From: an uncultured Clostridia bacterium
Lineage (GTDB): Bacteria; Bacillota; Clostridia; Christensenellales; Borkfalkiaceae
Direction of reading: 5' to 3'
DNA length: 64,000 nt
Assembly (NCBI GenBank): GCA_934254815.1
Contig: CAKQME010000007.1
Coordinates: 1 to 64,000, forward strand
The translations under genes and the position numbers were made by a program. Below are positions 60,626-64,000 of the stretch, piece after piece (position 1 is the stretch's first letter; the number at the start of each line of letters is the position of its first letter). A model generated the notes under the pieces. The model searched no databases. It had not been told where the DNA came from and worked only from the letters and a program-made list of their open reading frames with translations.

Positions 60626-60654
60626 AGGTCGTAACTCCTTTTCTTGATACTTCA

Positions 60655-60683
60655 ATTATAGCACTATTTAAAGCTAAGGTAAA
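60655..60683 (-). promoter_or_regulatory. spo0A promoter
   Basis: Minus strand: TTTACC (60683-60678), 17 bases, TATAAT (60660-60655); leader of about 23 bases. Confidence 0.65.
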
Positions 60684-60709
60684 ACGCAAAACATAGGAGA
60701 TTATGGCAG

Positions 60710-60752
60710 ATTTTGACGAGTTTGGTAGAATAATCGCGTAATTTGTCGAATG
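60710..60752. promoter_or_regulatory. Probable 0A box pair upstream of spo0A
   Basis: TGTCGAA, the core of the Spo0A binding site, is exact at 60744-60750 on the plus strand; a weaker TTGACGAG lies at 60713-60720. They sit about 50-95 bases upstream of the spo0A -10 box, suggesting autoregulation. Confidence 0.55.
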
Positions 60753-60756
60753 GTCG

Positions 60757-60789
60757 CAAATAAAAAAACCGCTTATGGTTTTTAAGCGG
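60757..60789 (-). terminator. Terminator of nrdR-lipoprotein-HD operon
   Basis: Hairpin CCGCTTA (60769-60775)/TAAGCGG (60783-60789), followed on the minus strand by TTTTTTTATTTG. Confidence 0.85.
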
Positions 60790-60906
60790 AATTTTGTTAT
60801 TTTTTATCTTATTATCCCGATAAACGGCAGGTCGACGGCTGTTTTTCAACTCAGGCGCAACGTTATCTGCCCCTATTTTATTAAAGCAAATAAAGACAAA
60901 CGAACG

Positions 60907-61359
60907 TTATTTACCGTGGCTACACTTGTTTACGGCAAACATATCTTTTACGGCGCAGATTTTATCCGCCAGACATACTATCCATGTTTCTTTATACTTC
61001 GGAATACGCAAGTTAAGCGGAAACATATGCTTTCTTATTATATCGCGTTCGATATCGTTCAGTTCAAAGTCTCTCGAAGCGTTTTCAAGCGCGGTTTTAG
61101 CATGTTTAAAGCCGTGCCACTTATGCGATTTTTCCGAGATATGCCAATCGTACAGATAATAGTCGTGCAGGAGCGCGCCGCGTACCAACGCCCGCATATC
61201 CGCGGTTTTACACCACTTTTTGGCGAGTTTCACGCTTTCGTAAGCAACGTTCACCGAATGGCAAAAGCAGGACTTTCTGCCGTGATGACGAAACTCCTGC
61301 TCTTTTTGCATTTTTTCGGACGTCAAAATATCACGCCCGTATTTATCGACCAAGTCCAT
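60907..61359 (-). CDS. HD-domain phosphohydrolase-like protein
   Basis: A 150-residue HD protein. Metal-binding residues: FRHHGRKSCFCHSVNVAYES (first His), GALLHDYYLYDW (His-Asp), and later a histidine in WHGFKHAKTAL and DIIRKHMFPL. Resembles the YedJ/YiiQ-like small HD proteins commonly beside spo0A in Clostridia. Substrate unknown; nucleotide or small phosphate ester likely. Coupled to the lipoprotein gene by a TAATG overlap. Confidence 0.85.
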   Translation of the reverse strand: MDLVDKYGRDILTSEKMQKEQEFRHHGRKSCFCHSVNVAYESVKLAKKWCKTADMRALVRGALLHDYYLYDWHISEKSHKWHGFKHAKTALENASRDFELNDIERDIIRKHMFPLNLRIPKYKETWIVCLADKICAVKDMFAVNKCSHGK

Positions 61360-61949
61360 TATACCTTGAATTTATCCTGCTCGTCCAAAAGGTTTGCGGG
61401 CATTCCGTTAGTGCTTGTCATTTCGGCAAGTTCTTCCGAGGTGAAGTATTTTTCGGGCGAACTCGGCACGTTGCCTTTAACGTAAACCTTGGCTTTATCT
61501 ATAGTCGCCGTAAGTTGCTTTCCGTCTTCGTCTCTGAAAGCGATTTCGTTGAGCGTTATTCCGCCGTCGAGATCGAAACGAACGTAAGACGAAGAAACGT
61601 TCCAGTCGTCTACGACCTTAATCCAGCCGTTATTGTTTTTGTTGGCTTCTTTAAGCATCGCTCTGGTTATAGTAGCCGTCTTTTTATTAGATGACGACGA
61701 CGTAAACGCCGAAGAACTCGTCGTGAAAGTAATCGTAACTTCTTCGGTATCGAGTTTACCTACGTTGAGCCATACTTCGTCGATATCCTTTGAATTTCTC
61801 GTAACGTTGAAACTTACGCCCTGAGTAAAATCATAGGCGACGACTTTCCAACTCTTTGTCGGTTTATCTGCTTTACCGGCGCAACTTAACATCGCGACGC
61901 TTGCAGTCAAAGCGAGCGTTATCGCCGCTATACGTTTTAAAATCTTCAT
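61359..61949 (-). CDS. Small lipoprotein of unknown function
   Basis: 196 residues starting at 61949 (GGGAGGTAG before the ATG). Signal peptide with lipobox AMLSC (Cys near residue 23). The mature part looks beta-rich with conserved-looking blocks VWLNVGKLDTEEVTITF and SSSYVRFDLDGGITLNEIAF, a pattern similar to discoidin-like carbohydrate-binding folds, and a C-terminal EKYFTSEELAEMTSTNGMP segment. Unrecognised. Follows nrdR by 38 bases. Confidence 0.75.
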   Translation of the reverse strand: MKILKRIAAITLALTASVAMLSCAGKADKPTKSWKVVAYDFTQGVSFNVTRNSKDIDEVWLNVGKLDTEEVTITFTTSSSAFTSSSSNKKTATITRAMLKEANKNNNGWIKVVDDWNVSSSYVRFDLDGGITLNEIAFRDEDGKQLTATIDKAKVYVKGNVPSSPEKYFTSEELAEMTSTNGMPANLLDEQDKFKV

Positions 61950-61987
61950 TATACTACCTCCCGAATTACGTCTGAACGATAAAACGC

Positions 61988-62446
61988 TCAATTTTCTTTG
62001 TTTTTTAATTTTTCGAGTTCCGCCATAAAGTTCGAAATGTCTTTGAACTGACGATAAACCGAGGCGAAGCGGACGTAAGCGACTTCGTCTATACCTTTAA
62101 GCCCTTGCATTACCATTTCACCGAGTTCTTTCGACGAAACCTCCTGTTCGAGCGAATTGTATATTTTCTTTTGAATATCTTCTACGAGCGCGTCTATTTT
62201 CCACATCGGAACAGGGCGTTTCTCGCACGACTTGATTATTCCGTTTTTAAGTTTATTAGCGTCAAACGCCTGTCTGTTGCCGTTATTCTTTATAACGAGA
62301 ATAGGCGTCGTCTCAACCGTTTCGTAAGTCGTATAGCGTCTGCCGCATTTCGTACATTCCCGTCTGCGTCTGATTGCCGTTCCGTCGTCCGATTGACGTG
62401 AATCGATAACCTTACTGTCGAGATTGCCGCAATACATACATTTCAT
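61988..62446 (-). CDS. nrdR: Ribonucleotide reductase regulator NrdR
   Basis: A 152-residue repressor: zinc ribbon (CMYCGNLDSKVID and RRECTKCGRRYTTYE), then an ATP-cone domain (about 48-138, VIKNNGNRQAFDANKLKNGI). Binds NrdR boxes upstream of ribonucleotide reductase genes in response to dATP. AGGAG precedes the ATG; a TAAAAT -10 box is near 62488. First gene of a three-gene operon. Confidence 0.97.
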   Translation of the reverse strand: MKCMYCGNLDSKVIDSRQSDDGTAIRRRRECTKCGRRYTTYETVETTPILVIKNNGNRQAFDANKLKNGIIKSCEKRPVPMWKIDALVEDIQKKIYNSLEQEVSSKELGEMVMQGLKGIDEVAYVRFASVYRQFKDISNFMAELEKLKNKEN

Positions 62447-62605
62447 ATATAATAGCTCCTCTACTATATTTTACCACATATTTTGACTTTTGAAAAGTGT
62501 TTACAGCGTTCAAAACCGAATAAAATATAAAAAAAGCATATACTATAAGCAAATAATCGCTTACTACCCGATTTTTATAAGGCACTGAGCGACAAGGAAG
62601 AGCCT

Positions 62606-62914
62606 ATGTTGGTTTTAATGCAAATTCTCGCGGCGGTATATTATCTTGCCGTAAACGTATATACTTTTCTTTTAATGCTATCGCAAAAACGAGCCGAAGA
62701 AGAGGGCGATTGCAAAGGGCGCGTTCGTGACGGAAGCGTCTTTATCGCCGCGATTTTAGGCGGCGCGGCGGGCGTTTACATTGCCATGTTCGTTTTAAAA
62801 TACCGTCTGAGAAGTTTGTTTTTTATGGTTACGATGCCCGTTCTGACCGTACTTAATATTTATATCCTTATAACCTGCTTCTCAAACAATTTCTGGATAA
62901 GTCTGAACATTTAA
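62606..62914 (+). CDS. DUF1294-like membrane protein
   Basis: A 102-residue protein with three membrane segments (about 5-25, 45-65, 70-92). The central RVRDGSVFIAAILGGAAGVYIAMFVLKYRLR resembles DUF1294 proteins (split here into two motifs for reading: RVRDGSVF and GGAAGVYIAMF). AAGGAAGAG precedes the ATG. Function unknown. Confidence 0.75.
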   Translation: MLVLMQILAAVYYLAVNVYTFLLMLSQKRAEEEGDCKGRVRDGSVFIAAILGGAAGVYIAMFVLKYRLRSLFFMVTMPVLTVLNIYILITCFSNNFWISLNI

Positions 62915-62962
62915 ATTCGGAACTTTTACCGACACAGAACGACATAAAAGATTAAGCAAATA

Positions 62963-63036
62963 TGTCATATTGGGCGTAAGCGAAATATCTCACTGTATTA
63001 AGTAGTCTGCACTTTTTCGGTGGGATTCTTCACTGC
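62963..63036. repeat. Palindromic intergenic repeat, copy A (truncated)
   Basis: Left half TGTCATATTGGGCGTAAGCG.. and centre GGTGGGATTCTTC match copy B, but the right end is replaced by other palindromic sequence (a GCCTTTATTG/CAATAAAGGC hairpin at 63080-63104). The 62915-63318 gap holds no gene, only these repeats. Confidence 0.75.
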
Positions 63037-63195
63037 GTAATGCGGCGCTTAAACGCCGGAGCGTTTAAACAATAGTTTTGCCTTTATTGTTTCGCAATAA
63101 AGGCTGCGCCTTATGAATATCTTCGCTCGTAAACCCTTGCAAGCAAGTTTACTCTCTCGACATTGACAGAATGACATAAAATATTAAGCAAATAT

Positions 63196-63281
63196 TGTCA
63201 TATTGAGCGTAAGCGAAATATCCCACTGTACAAGTAGTCCGCACTTATTCGGTGGGATTCTTCGTTTCACTCAGAATGACA
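63196..63281. repeat. Palindromic intergenic repeat, copy B (complete, 86 bp)
   Basis: Imperfect terminal inverted repeats of about 30 bases start TGTCAT and end ATGACA, meeting around CCCAC-TGTACAAGTAG..-GTGGG. Noncoding, without a transposase; could be a MITE or REP-like element. Confidence 0.8.
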
Positions 63282-63318
63282 AAAATATTATTAGGTCGGA
63301 TAATACTTGGATGCAACG

Positions 63319-64000
63319 TCACGTTGCTAATGCTTCGGCTATTTCTCTCGCCCGATCATAAGACAGCCGATAAAACTCTTCAAGCCCTATATCGAAATAT
63401 ATCCGACTGTATTTACTCTCAAGCGTTACAGGCTTATCGAATCCGCACGCTTTTAGCTTCGTCTCGTATAAACCCCACGGAACGCTTCCGTCAAACGGCA
63501 GACGATGCATATCGCTTTTGCCGTCGTTATCGTGCAGATGTACGGCAAGAATTTTATTTCCGTAACGAGTCCAATCGAAATCGTCGTTAAAATATATATG
63601 ACAATGCCCCGCGTCAAGGCATACGCCGACATTATCGAACGACGTGTTATCGAAAACGCAATCGAAATATTTTCTTATTCTCAGATTTTCAACCGCAATC
63701 TTTACGTTCATATCTTTAGCCGCAGAAAAAAGCCTTATAAGACGATTAACGCCCTTTTCGCTTATTTCCGGCGGGGTCGCGCTGCTCATCGTGTGCATAA
63801 CCGACAACTCTATGCCGAGCAATTTAAGATTTTCAAGATCTTCTATATATTCGTCGATAAGTCGGTCGCCGTCTTTGCCGTCAAGCCACAAATCGTTGAT
63901 ATGTTCGTATCCGAGATGAGCGAACTCTATATCGAGTCCGTTATCACGACAAAGCCTGACCTGCTCTTTTTTAGAACAGGTCAGGTTTTTATTATACCAT
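63319..64000 (-). CDS. Sugar phosphate isomerase/epimerase, 5' end outside the window
   Basis: A xylose-isomerase-like TIM barrel. The frame is open to the window end at 64000, so the N-terminus is missing; the first part seen reads LCRDNGLDIEFAHLGYEHIN. Metal ligands and motifs: VKIAVENLR, VCLDAGHCHIYF, VHLHDNDGKSD and VTLESKYS. It is distinct from the isomerase at 50435. A terminator-like hairpin lies inside its 5' part (63955-63990). Confidence 0.85.
   Translation of the reverse strand, partial: WYNKNLTCSKKEQVRLCRDNGLDIEFAHLGYEHINDLWLDGKDGDRLIDEYIEDLENLKLLGIELSVMHTMSSATPPEISEKGVNRLIRLFSAAKDMNVKIAVENLRIRKYFDCVFDNTSFDNVGVCLDAGHCHIYFNDDFDWTRYGNKILAVHLHDNDGKSDMHRLPFDGSVPWGLYETKLKACGFDKPVTLESKYSRIYFDIGLEEFYRLSYDRAREIAEALAT

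Noticed and set aside
63196..63281. Insertion sequence
   Set aside because: Terminal inverted repeats are present, but there is no transposase frame and no clear target duplication; listed only as a palindromic repeat.

Overview
This window looks like a chromosomal segment of a spore-forming, strictly fermentative Clostridia member (Firmicutes), most likely an uncultured gut or rumen lineage. The reasons are a Spo0A with the canonical DNA-binding helix, a PdaB-like deacetylase, Veg, NrdR, Firmicute-type promoters (TTGACA-17-TATAAT) and purine-rich ribosome binding sites, and a carbohydrate economy built on ABC import and cytosolic glycosidases. No rRNA, tRNA, CRISPR array, transposase or prophage structural gene was seen.

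Layout. 0-5 kb: a minus-strand run of a Na/phosphate symporter, pgk, tpiA and gpmI (lower glycolysis). 5-8.5 kb: a membrane sugar-nucleotide 4,6-dehydratase, an ArsR regulator and two small membrane proteins. 8.6-12.2 kb: accessory module with a coiled-coil protein of unknown function, a phage-like XRE repressor facing a palindromic operator, a membrane/soluble fusion protein and a small ADP-ribosylglycohydrolase. 12.2-15.4 kb: overlapping operon of flavodoxin, TfoX-like protein and a drug-type ABC exporter. 15.4-18.4 kb: adhesin-like proteins (beta-helix/WxL and DUF11) without signal peptides, possibly spore-surface proteins. 18.4-22.1 kb: DUF5685, J-like protein, membrane protein, RlmD and a detached RlmD tail. 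22.3-23.5 kb: deoB.

23.7-51.3 kb is the centrepiece: a 25-kb minus-strand glycan-utilisation operon and, divergently, its probable AraC regulator with a sugar isomerase. In transcription order it encodes permease, solute-binding lipoprotein, permease, a 967-residue surface protein, a clan GH-A lipoprotein, GH78, a large ADP-ribosylglycohydrolase-fold protein, GH43, GH110, GH36, GH106-like, glycerol-1-phosphate dehydrogenase, HAD phosphatase, GH2, a cation/proton antiporter and MgtC. Nearly all glycosidases lack signal peptides, so oligosaccharides appear to be imported nearly intact and trimmed in the cytoplasm. The enzyme set (rhamnosidases, alpha- and beta-galactosidases, a GH43 resembling exo-beta-1,3-galactanases) suggests a branched rhamnose/galactose plant glycan such as type II arabinogalactan or rhamnogalacturonan side chains; this is inference. 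No importer ATPase is present, so a shared MsmK-type ATPase elsewhere is expected.

51-58.5 kb: an SSB-like protein, PdaB, and a polyamine-type potABCD operon under an XRE-cupin regulator with three evenly spaced operator-like repeats. 58.5-64 kb: Veg, an acidic zinc-ribbon protein, a structured 125-bp tandem repeat, Spo0A, an NrdR-lipoprotein-HD operon, a DUF1294 protein, a palindromic repeat family and a sugar isomerase cut by the window end. The most unusual signals are the 125-bp repeat whose copies differ by paired, structure-preserving substitutions, the ADP-ribosylglycohydrolase-fold gene inside the glycan operon, the phase-spaced operator arrays, and two apparently leaderless transcripts.
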